Below are positions 45,435 through 55,838 of a stretch of DNA of 64,000 bases, one piece after another (the first letter of the stretch is position 1; each line of letters begins with the position of its first letter). Position numbers and translations under genes: made by a program. Location: NCBI GenBank assembly GCA_021018995.1, contig CM037597.1:35652936-35716935 (forward strand), given 5' to 3'. The notes beneath the pieces were generated by a model. It did no database searches. It was not told the origin of the DNA and was given only the letters and a program-made list of their open reading frames with translations. Source of the DNA: Chloranthus sessilifolius. Taxonomy: Eukaryota > Streptophyta > Magnoliopsida > Chloranthales > Chloranthaceae.

Positions 45435-46423
45435 CATCGTGATCATTGTATCCCATTGCCAAATACCTATATCTACTACCCCCGCAGTTATCAAGACTCA
45501 TTCATTGGTCGTACGCCTTCATTTCCCAGGATATCCTTGAAGGCTTTGGATTCACTGCCCACCTTCTCATTCGGGTGATTTGATCGAAAAAACTAGTGGA
45601 ATACTTGACCTCTTCCAAAAGTATAAGTAAGCCATTGGAGGAGATGTTAGAGCACAGAAAATGAAAATGTTAGGCTCAATCAAAACTCATCATTCTTGCG
45701 TAAGCAGGTTGCTTTCAGAAAAATATATATATACACATACATAACTGAGAGAGAGCAATACGATGGGTGAACAAGTCAATGAGCCCAGGGAAGCATAAGC
45801 AAATTTTGAAGACATTCTTGGTAACCTTACTAGGAAAGTATAAGCAAGCCCCAAGGGCATCCCTAGTATCCCCAAACTACTAGATATCGGTGTAAGGTGG
45901 TGGGAGGAGGTCAAACTCCTGCTAACCATAGAATGTGAGATTTTGATGGTGTCAAACATGACAGAGAGCTCAATCATGGCATCCCATACCACCTGAGAAA
46001 ATGATTGTTACTTATCCCTTTTAAAAGTCGTCAAGTATAAACTAATCCCCACATCATTGAGCCTTATCCCATTTTCACCCTTAATTTCCATTTTTGGACA
46101 GGAAGTCAGAACCCTCCTAAGATATCCCTAGATATGAAACCGAAAACTCGTGAATGGTGGCTGATGCAACCACTTACTATCTACCGCACACCCCAATACT
46201 GGCTATGGGATAGGATAGTTGTTGCTGAAGGTAGAACCCTGATATATGATTGATATGGCTAAACAACCTTCCCGGTTCGGAGACAGTATCAAGGAATTTT
46301 CTTGGCACCAACTCGCCAAACACGCAAAACTCCTCATAGGCCCAAGTGCTCACAAAAATCAGAAAGGCTCCATTACACCTCAACACTGGGGCATTTTTAT
46401 TTTTTAAAAACCATTAGTTTGAG
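45435..46423 (+). other. Tat-B 3' untranslated region, unit 1
   Basis: No coding signal. It carries a dinucleotide-like AT/AC stretch at 45721-45745 and the A/T-flanked motif ACACTGGGGCATTTTTATTT near its end, a motif repeated again at about 62700 beyond unit 2. Confidence 0.55.
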
Positions 46424-46801
46424 ACCCGCCAATGGAGAAGACATGCCTCACACTAGTGTGGGCCTCAACGAAATTATGGCACTACTTCGGAGCACACAAG
46501 ATACTAGTGCTAGCACATATGGACCCTCTGAAGTACATCTTTGAAAAGCCCGCTACGTTCGGAAAGATCGCCCGATGACATATGCTCCTACAAGAGTTCG
46601 ATATCACTTATGTCAAGCAGAAGTCCATTAATGGATAGGAGATCGTTGATAACCTCACAAACCTTCCACTCTCGGGCGATGAGCATGTACATGAAGACTT
46701 TCTCGTCGAAGACCTCTCGATCCACTACGAAGAGCCTGACAAGACTTCAGGGACCCTCTACTTTGACGACGCTCTCAATCACAAGGAAAAGGCATTGGGA
46801 T
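46424..46801 (+). pseudogene. pol: Tat-B RNase H fragment, unit 2
   Basis: Copy of 30305-30682: PMEKTCLTLVWA, LAHMDPLKYIFEKP, a stop, then the start of the second RNase H (LYFDDALNHKEKAL). It is 378 bp and differs from unit 1 at only a few positions. It ends at the GGGAT target site (46797-46801). Confidence 0.9.
46797..46801. repeat. Target-site duplication GGGAT of chromovirus copy 2, left
   Basis: Same five bases as copy 1; the right partner is at 59825-59829. Confidence 0.9.
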
Positions 46802-49298
46802 TGTGACAGCCCGGATTTCGGCACCCCAAAACCCGTGCCATCAGCACGATCGTCTTGACCGTGCCCCTTAGCTAAGCACGGAACATTGGCATATAGAGCA
46901 TAAAATGAAATAATAAATGGAACTACGAAATTTAATTCTATATTAAAGTAATTCTCCAAAAGATAGTTCTACCCTCATGCCTCTGCATGAATGGAGAACC
47001 GACCCGAACCATCGATGATACAAATCATCACGGATGGTTCGCCCCAAAAGAATGATCCCAAACTCAATATATACATGGTTTAACCAAAACAAGGCTTGAC
47101 ATACCAAGCCGTACAAATCTCTCTCAAAAAGGCCTCAAAGGAGCACAACGGAGTCCTCTAGAAGAAGTCCTCAGGAGGTGGCTCCAACTCGTCTCCGGCC
47201 GCAAGGTCCGACTCACCGGGGTCAGCGTCTCCTGAAGCCTCAGCCGCTGCTAGTAGTGGACCTACGACGTATAGTCTATAGGGTGAGCTACATCCTAGCT
47301 CAATAGGGAACAGAGCACAGTTGAACATATAAATTATTACTCACATATATTCCATGATACGCCATGCATGATGTGTCTATGCAGTTATTGATGAAAACAG
47401 TTAAAAAGTATTGCATTTTACTAGTAATTACTTATGTTTTCATTTATTCATGAATGATGCTGAAATGGCCTAAAGCAAAACATAAACTTTCAACTTAAGT
47501 AATCCCCGAGCAATATAGCATCGAGCCCCGATGAGATACCCTTCATCGTCATCTATATAGACACTTTTAACGTATTCCCTGGGAATACAACATAGTACCC
47601 AAGCCCCTTTCCCCTGGGGATTGGTGGCGGGGTTTCACTTGTCTCAAATCAACACCCCTGGGGTGTGCTTACTATGTAAGGATTAGCCTCCGCACTGGCT
47701 TACGGCTTCACCGCAGTATCGGTCACGGATATCCTGCCATGTCAGTCGTGGATATCCCGCCACGTCGGTGGGGTACCCTATCAAACCTCAAATAACAAAA
47801 ATATCGGTGCCTTACATATAGTTATTCACTGTGTAAATGTGCTATCTTATATCAGTTAGGCCCTATCAATCATGATTCAATCTTGGATACATCCCTGGGA
47901 TGTATCCATTTACTTGCATCATACCTGATGCTCTTATCTCTTTACTTCTTCATCCCCTGGGGATGGCTCATTATACTTACTCTTATGGGTGTCACTCACA
48001 CACACTTTTCACAATTCTTAAGCAATAAACATTTGAATTTGAATTCTATATCACTACATACATGCTCTTGTAAAAATAAAGTACATGTTCAAGGTGTTCC
48101 CTACCGTTGTTCAATGCATCAAGGTCCCACGTGGCTCCTTGTGCACTAGCTCACACGTACCCCTATGGTACCACATAACATGTGAAACACATCACTAAAG
48201 ATACAATAAAGGAGGTCCAAGACCCTCCATGAAGCTTAAAGTCAAACTCAAAAGTCAACAAAATTTAGCACAGTCGATTAATCGAACTCCAAAATCGATT
48301 AATCGAAAGTCAATATCAATTAATCGATTCTCAAATCGATTAATCGAGATTTTCATTCGATTAATCGAATCCTAATCCGATTAATCGAACATCTCTGTTC
48401 AGCTAAGTCGATTCTCAAATCGAGTAATCGAGTTCCCAAAATCGATTAATCGATCCCAAATCGATTAATCGAAATTTGAAATCGATTAATCGAAATCCCA
48501 TTTCGATTAGTCGATTTTCCCCAAGTCATTTCCTCCAGCCCCTGGGGTCCACTGGAGGTTCCCAGTCGATTAATCGATACCCAAATCGATTAATCGAAAA
48601 CCAAAGTCGATTAATCGAAACCTAATTCGATTAATCGAAATCGGGGTCCTCTGACCTTTCAACTTCTTGGCGAATTTCGATTAATCGAATCTCAATTTCG
48701 ATTAATCAAAATTGCGACTTCAAATTCTTTTCGAGTCGTTCTTCCCAATCTTTTTCCACACTTTTTCTCTATTTTTCTAAACCATTATCCTATGATTTAA
48801 ACCATTTTTAACCACAATTTAACCTCTACAACCTATGCATTTCATTCACAAAGTTTTACCTTGAATCAATCTCAAATTGATTTCAAATCAAGTGGTTGGA
48901 AAGGCTAGGGTTTCGAGCTTTGCTTCTAGCGGATCCCTCGCGTCGAATCCGACGCTTATTGCTCGAATCCCCCTTCCTCAACTAGCATTTACTCCTTGCA
49001 TTAACTATGCTCTCCTTCTCTCTCTTCTTTGTTCTTTCTCTCAATCAACCAATTAAAAGAGAACTAGGGCTATTAAACCCTTTTATCTATCCCCTTCCAT
49101 GTGTGTTGAGCACATACACCGCTGTAGGTGTATGTGACTTCAGATTTACAACACACACCACATAGCTACACGAACCATCACATCTCAATCTCTCATCACA
49201 CTCAATGCTAATTATTGAACTCCTAATTGGTCAAACCTGTGACCAATCGGGCATGGATCCCGAGGTTATAGTTTAGTGTGATTTTTCTGGCTATTACA
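46802..49298 (-). repeat. Chromovirus copy 2, 3' LTR
   Basis: On the plus strand it starts TGTGACAGCCCGGATTTCGG and ends GGCTATTACA, giving clean TG...CA ends. It contains the CCCTGGG palindromes (47578-47970) and a palindrome array at 48272-48720. Confidence 0.93.
48272..48720. repeat. TCGATTAATCGA palindrome array, copy 2 3' LTR
   Basis: About 17 copies and variants, collinear with 32155-32602. Confidence 0.95.
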
Positions 49299-49311
49299 TC
49301 CTCCCCACCTT
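49299..49311 (-). other. Polypurine tract, chromovirus copy 2
   Basis: AAGGTGGGGAGGA on the minus strand, directly upstream of the 3' LTR start. Confidence 0.9.
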
Positions 49312-49573
49312 GGGAATTTTTGTCCTCGAAAATAACCCAAGGTTTGTCTGTCTGGGTCTCTCTCCCCCCCCACACGCTTAGGTGAGGTGGTCCAGTTGAC
49401 TCAGACGTATTTAGGTCTTCACACATACAAGCATGGAAGTAAATTTAACAAAATTGAACAATTGACACAAAAAGTTTGATTTGTATTAAAAATTGAAATT
49501 TACAAGGCCAGATAAGTTGGCGTACAAAAACAATTTACAGGTATACAATCATAACTCAAAATACATAGAAGAG

Positions 49574-51080
49574 TCAGGCAGTCCCCTCGCCAGGCTGGTC
49601 GGGTGCTACAGGGGCTGGTGGGTCTACTGGAGCTGGCTGTGACGGCGGTGGTGGAGACTGTGCCGGCTGGGTAGTCGGAGGTAGCGGCGGCTGTGGCTGC
49701 GGCGTCTCGGTCGGCGGAGCGGATGTAGATGTGGAAGGAGTCGCGTCGGTAGTGGCTGTGGTAGGATGGAAGACGGGTCCTCGGTGGAAGGTGGTGCGTC
49801 CGGCTGTCCACTCCTCCTCCTGGGCGAGGTAGCGGCGGTAGTCTGTGGGGTAGATGTGGCAAAGGGTGTGGAAGATAAGGAAGTCCATCCTCCGGTTCAT
49901 CCTTTCGTTGTTGGCCTCCATACGGGCCAACACCGCCTCTATGGTCGGCCCAGATGATGGGGCGCGCCGGCGGTAGGACGAGGTGGGTGTAGCGGACACG
50001 GAGTGGGATGGTGGTGTCGGTGAGGCTGCTGTGTGAGAGGTAGCCCTCTCCACGGATGGCTGCGGCGACTGGAGCGGGACCCGGAGCCGGTAGGGTCCGC
50101 TTTAGCAAGTTGTAGCTACAGGCCCATGAATACATGGAGCATGTCTTCACACAGTCCGTAGCCCTCTCTTCATGAGGAGAGACAGCGTAGGATGGATCGT
50201 TGGAGTAGCACTCCAATATGCTCGATATGAGGCGAGCGTAGGGCATCTTCTCCTTGGGCCGGAGGTTGCCCTTCATTAGCTTGCCCTTAATATACCTCAT
50301 CCCCTCAAGGATAAGCATGGTGGCATCAAACCACCGGCCACAGAAGGCCGAGTAAAGTGCCTGTTGTACCTTTTCCATGCGCTCGGTGTCGTGGCGCATA
50401 GGGTATAGATTACACTTGACCACCGAGTCAAGCATCCACATATAGTGGGGAAGGTCAACTCTCTTTATGGAGGAGCCCGACCCCTTTTTACCATTTGTCA
50501 TGCGGGTCATGACCTCCTCGAAGAGAGGTTCCTCCTCGAAGGGTGGGAATAGGGTGGTCTCAGGGGTGAAATCGAGGTAGCACTCGAGCACCTCGTGTAT
50601 ATGACGACGTGTGATCGTGTAGTCGCGACCCTCGATAGTGGTCTTGATCACATCATCGATCGGGCGGTCAACAAGCCCTCGGTAGAATAATCTCACCAAT
50701 CTAGGGTAGTAAGAACCCCGGATTGGTTTGAGAAGGTTGCCGAGACCGGCGTTATTGAGGTAGTTTCGAGCCCATTGGGTCTCGCCCGGTACATCGGGAT
50801 TGGTGAATAGGGTTGGGTCAATGACGTATTCGACCTCGAAGGTCTTGGCTGCCCACCATTCATTTGGTTGCACCACATTTGTGGGTGGTGGTGGCATGGG
50901 TGTGGACTCGCGGGATGACTCGCGCGTACACGCGCTCGTCGAACCGGAGGTGGTCTCCGTTGTCGACGGTGACGGAGTCCTCACCGGCGATGGGGTAGGT
51001 GGTGGCGGTGCGGCGTTCTTACGACGAACCGGCAACTTAGAGGTTGCCTTCTTCGAAGACAATCGGGTTTTGGGCGACAT
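49574..51080 (-). CDS. Extra post-pol ORF of the chromovirus (plant-transposon-protein-like), copy 2
   Basis: Starts MSPKTRLSSKKATSKLPVRR, a basic N-terminus with a Pro/Ser/Thr-rich linker (residues 20-70). A globular region follows (about 75-340): EWWAAKTFEVEYVID, YPRLVRLFYRGLVDRPIDDV, TIEGRDYTITRRHIHEVLEC, VDLPHYMWMLDSVVKCNLYP, FDATMLILEGMRYIKGKLMK. It resembles the 'putative plant transposon protein' family that occurs as an accessory ORF in plant gypsy elements; I call this from pattern only. One frameshift at about 50060-50090 switches to the frame with ATVEAVLARMEANNERMN-like helix (seen as IEAVLARMEANNERMNRRMD), then a Pro/Thr-rich tail ending GEGTA at 49574; without the switch a frame stays open to 49500. 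No signal peptide or membrane span is seen, so it is not an envelope protein. It has its own promoter-like leader. A chromovirus with such an ORF is unusual. Confidence 0.7.
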
Positions 51081-51315
51081 TTTTTTTAGAATGGCAAAAA
51101 TCTAGGGTTTAGCTAGCTCAAATTGAAGGAAAAGTGCGAAATTAGGGTTTACCGCGGGTTTTGGATGCGAATGCGGATGCGAATAGACGGAAATCCAAAC
51201 CCTAGACCACTCGGTTGGTTGGAGAAGAAGGAGAAGTTGAAGAGTCCAAAATCCGAAAGCTCAATGATTTCGAATGGCAAAGAAAATCCCCAAATTTCAA
51301 TATATAGGCCTCGGC
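51081..51315 (-). promoter_or_regulatory. TATA and telo-box leader of the extra ORF, copy 2
   Basis: On the minus strand CCTATATATTG (51298-51308) lies just downstream of the palindrome array. Telo-box motifs are at 51197-51205 (AAACCCTAG on the plus strand), 51142-51150 and 51103-51110 (TTAGGGTTT-type on the plus strand), and the leader is CT-rich. The ATG follows about 220 bases after the TATA. Confidence 0.65.
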
Positions 51316-52062
51316 TCGATTAATCGAAATCCAGAATCGATTAATCGAGATTTCAAACTAAGTTAAGCCGCGTAAAATCGATTAATCGATTTCCCAAATC
51401 GACTAATCGAAAGTCAAATTCGATTAATCGAAAACATTTCGATTAATCAAAATCGTATCCGTTTAAAAATTTAAGTTTTTGAGCTCACTGGCGCGAGCCA
51501 GTCGATTAATCGAAACCCATTTCGATTAATCGAAATTTCAAAATCGATTAATCGAATTTCACTTCGATTAATCGAAATCGTGCAGTAACTTCCAAAAATT
51601 TCAGGATTCCTTAAGTTACTCGATTAATCGAAATCCATTTCGATTAATCGAAATTTTAAAATCGATTAATCGAAATTCACTTCGATTAATCGAAATCGTC
51701 TGTCTGACTTCAATTTCTTCCAAGTCCCTTTAGTAAATCGATTAATCGAGGATCCAGTTCGATTAATCGAAATCTCAAATCGATTAATCGAAATTGCTTC
51801 GATTAATCAAAATTTCATTAATTTACTCCCAATTTCTTCTAACATTCCCAGTTTGTTCGATTAATCGAATTCCCAAAATCGATTAATCGATCCCAAATCG
51901 ATTAATCGAAATTATAACTCGATCAATCGAAATTGCATTCTATGTATATTCTAACCCTTATTCAATTTTTCTAGTCACTGGCACATGCCAGTCGACTAAT
52001 CGAACAAAATCGATTAATCGAAATTCCAAATCGATTAATCGATCTGAAATTCGATTAATCGG
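51316..52062. repeat. TCGATTAATCGA palindrome array, internal, copy 2
   Basis: About 26 copies, collinear with 35174-35925, between pol and the extra ORF. Confidence 0.95.
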
Positions 52063-52279
52063 TTTTGCCCATTTTCTGTAGATTTTCAAGTTCTTTGGTT
52101 CTTTGATTTCTTTTTGGTAGTTTATGACATCAAGTGGTTGGTAGATCCATAAAAACACATTCACTTGGTCATGTACATACAAAAATCTGTTCCTTTAATC
52201 ATACTTTTGAGCAAAATTTCCATCGAATTACAAGTCTTGTGGAGATTCCACAAACATGCTTGTGGTTTACATTGGGTTC

Positions 52280-52831
52280 TCACGTCGTTGGAAACAAGGC
52301 TGGATATTGTTCTTTCACATCGGCCTCTCTTTCCCAAGTAGCCTCTTCTTTTGGATGATTGTTCCACCGAACAAGCACTAAGGGAATCACTTTAGTGCGC
52401 AGTACTTGTTCCTTTCGATCCAAGATTTCCACTGGTTCCTCTATCATGCTCATGTCCTCACACATCTCCATAGGCTGTTTTCCTAACACATGAGATGGAT
52501 CATTCACATACTTTCTGAGCATCGATATGTGGAAAACGTTATGTACCCGATCAAACAGTGGTGGTAAACTAATGCGATACGCAACTTCACCTACACGTCC
52601 CAAAATTTCATATGGTCCAACATAACGTGGGCTTAACTTCCCTCTCTTGCCAAATCTCATTACACCTTTCATAGGTGACACTTTCACAAACACGTGCTCA
52701 CCCACTTTATAGTTGACACTAGTCCGTTTCATGTCGGTGTAACTTTTCTGTCTGCTCTGTGCTGACTTCAGCCTTTCTCTGATTATTCGAACGACGGTGG
52801 CGTTGTCTTCAAGTAGTTTTGGCCCTAACAC
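52280..52831 (-). CDS. pol: Chromovirus integrase C-terminus and chromodomain, copy 2 (fragment)
   Basis: 183 codons: MLGPKLLEDNATVVRIIRER, KVGEHVFVKVSPMKGVMRFG, LSPRYVGPYEILGRVGEVAY, FHISMLRKYV, then the chromodomain EEPVEILDRKEQVLRTKVIP ... VRWNNHPKEEATWERE, ending PALFPTT. Compared with copy 1 the junction to the integrase core is better preserved: only a base change (Arg codon replaced near 52875, then a stop) separates it from the upstream frame. Confidence 0.9.
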   Translation of the reverse strand: MLGPKLLEDNATVVRIIRERLKSAQSRQKSYTDMKRTSVNYKVGEHVFVKVSPMKGVMRFGKRGKLSPRYVGPYEILGRVGEVAYRISLPPLFDRVHNVFHISMLRKYVNDPSHVLGKQPMEMCEDMSMIEEPVEILDRKEQVLRTKVIPLVLVRWNNHPKEEATWEREADVKEQYPALFPTT

Positions 52832-53905
52832 AAATTTCTCATTTGTTTCCTCCCAATTGAGGGGTGATTTGCATCATCGTCCATACAGAGCTTCATACGG
52901 TGCCATGCCAATGCTCGTTTGGAAACTATTGTTGTATGCGAACTCGAGCAACGATAGATACTCATCCCAGTATCCTTGCATATCAAGCATGCACGCTCTG
53001 AGCATGTCTTCTATTACTTGGTTCACTCGCTCTGTCTGCCCATCAGTTTGAGGATGGAAAGCTGAACTAAAGTCTAGTCGTGTTCCCATTCCTTCTTGAA
53101 ATTTCTTCCAAAACTTGGACGTATATAGTGGATCACGATCTGAAACTATGCTGCTTGGAATCCCATGTAATCTTACAATCTCCTTCATGTATAAGTCTGC
53201 CAGTCTTCCTGCCGTATACATAGTATTGTATGGCAAAAAGTGCGCTGATTTGGTTAATCGGTCCACGACGACCCAAATGGCCTTGTGTCTCTTGGCAGTA
53301 CGGGGCAATCCAACAATGAAGTTCATCGAGATTGATTCCCATTTCCATTCTGGGATTGGTAAAGGTTGCAATAGTCCAGCAGGATGTCTATGATCAATCT
53401 TCACTTGCTGACCAGTCAAACACCGTGACACGTACTCGGCCACGTCTTGCTTCAGTCCTCTCCACCAGTAGTTCATTTTCAAGTCTTGGTACATTTTGGT
53501 GCTACCAGGGTGGATAGCATAATATGACTTATGGGCCTCATCAAGAATCGTTCGTCTTAGATCGGCATTGTCCGGAATGCATAGACGGCCCTTAAACAAT
53601 AAAGAACCATCTTCTTTAACCGAGAAGTCCGACCTGATGCCTTCACTCACGTCTTGATGAATCTTTGTCAATGTCGGATCTTTCATCTGTAGATCGTGGA
53701 TATGCTCAAATATCACTGGCCTTACCGATATGTTAGCCAAAAAGGATCCGGTGTCCTTTGACTCAATGTTCGCATCAAAGAATGTCAGGTCTTCCAATAA
53801 TTTCCATCGGTGCATACCCAAAATCAAACAGGCTAACTGAGCTGAACCTTTCCGACTCAAAGCGCTCGCTACTACATTTGCCTTGCTCGTGGTGGTATGG
53901 AGCAA
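52832..53905 (-). pseudogene. pol: Chromovirus integrase core, copy 2
   Basis: Open for 343 codons from 53905: end of RNase H/connection (ANVVASALSRKG), zinc site DEAHKSYYAIHPGSTKMY ... CLTGQQ (last Cys replaced by Gly, private to this copy), ISMNFIVGLP (first catalytic Asp is Asn), VSDRDPLYTSKFW, TDGQTERVNQVIED, WDEYLSLLEFAYNNSFQTSI, MAPYEALYGR. It is the longest intact pol frame in the window, but two key residues are altered. Confidence 0.9.
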
Positions 53906-55157
53906 TCATAATCCTTGAGGAATTCCATCCACTCATTGTCTCATGTTGAGCTCTTTACGTAAACAGTATTGGAGGCTCTTATGATGGTGAAAATTTCAAA
54001 AGTCTCACCATACAAGTAATGTCTCCAAATCTTGGCAAAAATAAGTTCCAAGTCATGAGTCGGGTAATTTTTCTCGTGTTCTTTCAAATTTGTCTTGATC
54101 CGTAGCTATCACCTTCTTGTGTTGGTTGAGTACACAACCAAGGCCATTGTATGACGTCATTGTACAGCAGCGTATCCTCCCTACTGAAGGAATCGCTAAT
54201 CTTTGGAGCTGAAGTGAGTCTCATTTGAGTTCTTGAAAACTCTTCTGCATGCCTCCTCCACTCAAACCTTGAATCTTTTAAATGTCGACTTTGTGAGAGG
54301 TCCCGATATCTTTGAAAACCCCTCAACGAAACGTCGATAATAGCCTGCTAAGCCCAGAAAACATCAGACATCGGTCACTGTCTTTGGTTGCTCCCATTTA
54401 ACGACTGCTTCTATCTTCGCTGGATCTACAGTGACACCATGTTTTGAGACAACATGTCCCAAAAAGTTAAACTTCTTCCAACCAAAACTCACACTTGCTG
54501 AGTTTGGCGTACAATTGGTGTTCACGTAGCATCTATAGAGCAATCCTCAAATGTTCTTCGTGTTCTGTCTTGGATTTGGAGTATATCAAAATATCATCAA
54601 CAAACACTACGACGCAGGAGTCCAAGTGTGGTTTAAACACTCGGTTCATCAGATCCATAAACGACGCCGGAGCATTCGTCAATCCAAACGGCATCACAAG
54701 GAATTCATAATGTCCATACCGTGTCCGGAAAGCTGTCTTCTGAATGTCCTCAGCCTTGACTCACAACTGATGATACCCAGATCTCAGGTCGATCTTTGAA
54801 AAATACCTTGCTCCTTGCGTTTGGTCGAATAGATTATCAATTCTAGGCAAAGGGTAGCTGTTCTTCACAGTGAGTTTGTTCAATTTTCGATAGTCAATGC
54901 ATAGTCGCATTGACCCATCCTTCTTCTTGACAAACAAAACCGGTGCTCCCCATGGAGACACTCTCGGTCTAACAAACCCCTTGTCCATAAGCTCTTGTAG
55001 TTGTTCCTTCAACTCCTTTAACTCAGCAGGAGCCATTCTATAAGGCGCTTTCGAAATAGGCTCCGTTCCTGGTGCTAAGTCAATGGCGAATTCTACTTCT
55101 CTTTCTGGAGGTAATCCAGGCAATTCCTCTGGAAACACGTCGGCGAAGTCTCTACTT
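53906..55157 (-). pseudogene. pol: Chromovirus RT and RNase H, copy 2, frameshifted
   Basis: [91 protein letters not shown] (55138-54761). The palm active site [12 protein letters not shown] is read at about 54560-54600 in a different frame. RNase H and its connection to integrase (54330-53906) are split into short pieces by several indels. Confidence 0.85.
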
Positions 55158-55672
55158 CTAGCCTATCTCAGAAATGACATTCTTTTCTTCCTTGTCTTCC
55201 TTTAAGAAAGCCAAGTATCCACTGTAACCCTTTCTGATCATCTTTTCGGCCCTTACTGCTGAGATCAGTGGCACAGATGACGACCTCACTCCTTGAAACC
55301 GAAATGATCGTCTTGTGTTGGGTCTGAAAATGACTACCTTGTCCTTGCAGTCAACGGTTGCACAATGCTGCACCAACCAGTCCATGCCAAGGATCACATC
55401 AAACCCCTGCATGTCTAACAGTATCAACTTTGCTTCCAATTCATGCACCTCTAAGTCTCGAACTGCTACCATGATGGAATTGCAAGCTAACTCCGTGTCT
55501 ACTAACTCTCCAGTCGGAATAGACACAGATAGGACGAAATCCAACGCCTCTGGAACAATCTTCATCTTCTTGGCGAAACGTGGAGTGACGAATGAGTGGG
55601 TAGACCCTGGGTCTATCAACACTCGAGCGTCATATCCAACAAAGCATCCTTTTTCATAAATAGTTAAAGTAC
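55158..55672 (-). pseudogene. pol: Chromovirus protease (exon 2 start), copy 2
   Basis: From the acceptor at 55672: GTLTIYEKGCFVGYDARVLI, catalytic region DPGSTHSFVTPRFAKKMKIV, GELVDTELACNSIMVAVRDL, FDVILGMDWLVQHCATVDC. The catalytic motif is D-P-G rather than D-S/T-G. It ends at 55158 by a stop near the RT linker (SEIG*). Confidence 0.85.
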
Positions 55673-55838
55673 CTATAGTATACATACATACATACGATAA
55701 TTTACACATCAAAATACACCCTTAATTCACATATAGATATAGTACTGAGAAAAAGAATCTATAAGGTACATGCATGCACCTTCTCTATCTAGAATTTTAA
55801 CGAAACGAGATTTTCTTTGAATAAAAAAAAATTCTCAC
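55673..55838 (-). other. Putative spliceosomal intron between gag and protease, copy 2
   Basis: 166 nt, donor CAAG|GTGAGA, acceptor ACTATAG|GTAC, AT-rich with a short TATG repeat. The codon CAA-G/GT spans it in phase 1, giving VHDVIQ-G-TLTIYEK, which matches the usual gag-protease linkage. Without splicing the frame meets stops. Confidence 0.8.

Larger units (their letters stand above)
30305..46423. repeat. Tandem segmental duplication, unit 1 (16.1 kb)
   Basis: This block (end of Tat-B RNase H, whole chromovirus, start of Tat-B integrase part and 3' UTR) is repeated as 46424-62604. The junction reads GTTTGAG|ACCC|GCCAATGG, combining the right end of unit 1 with its left end. ACCC is present at the left edge (30305-30308), at the junction (46424-46427) and at the right edge (62605-62608), so the breakpoint uses 4-bp microhomology. 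Confidence 0.92.

Noticed and set aside
49500-51080. Retroviral envelope gene in the env position
   Set aside because: No signal peptide, transmembrane segment or furin-like site; the globular part resembles a plant transposon accessory protein.
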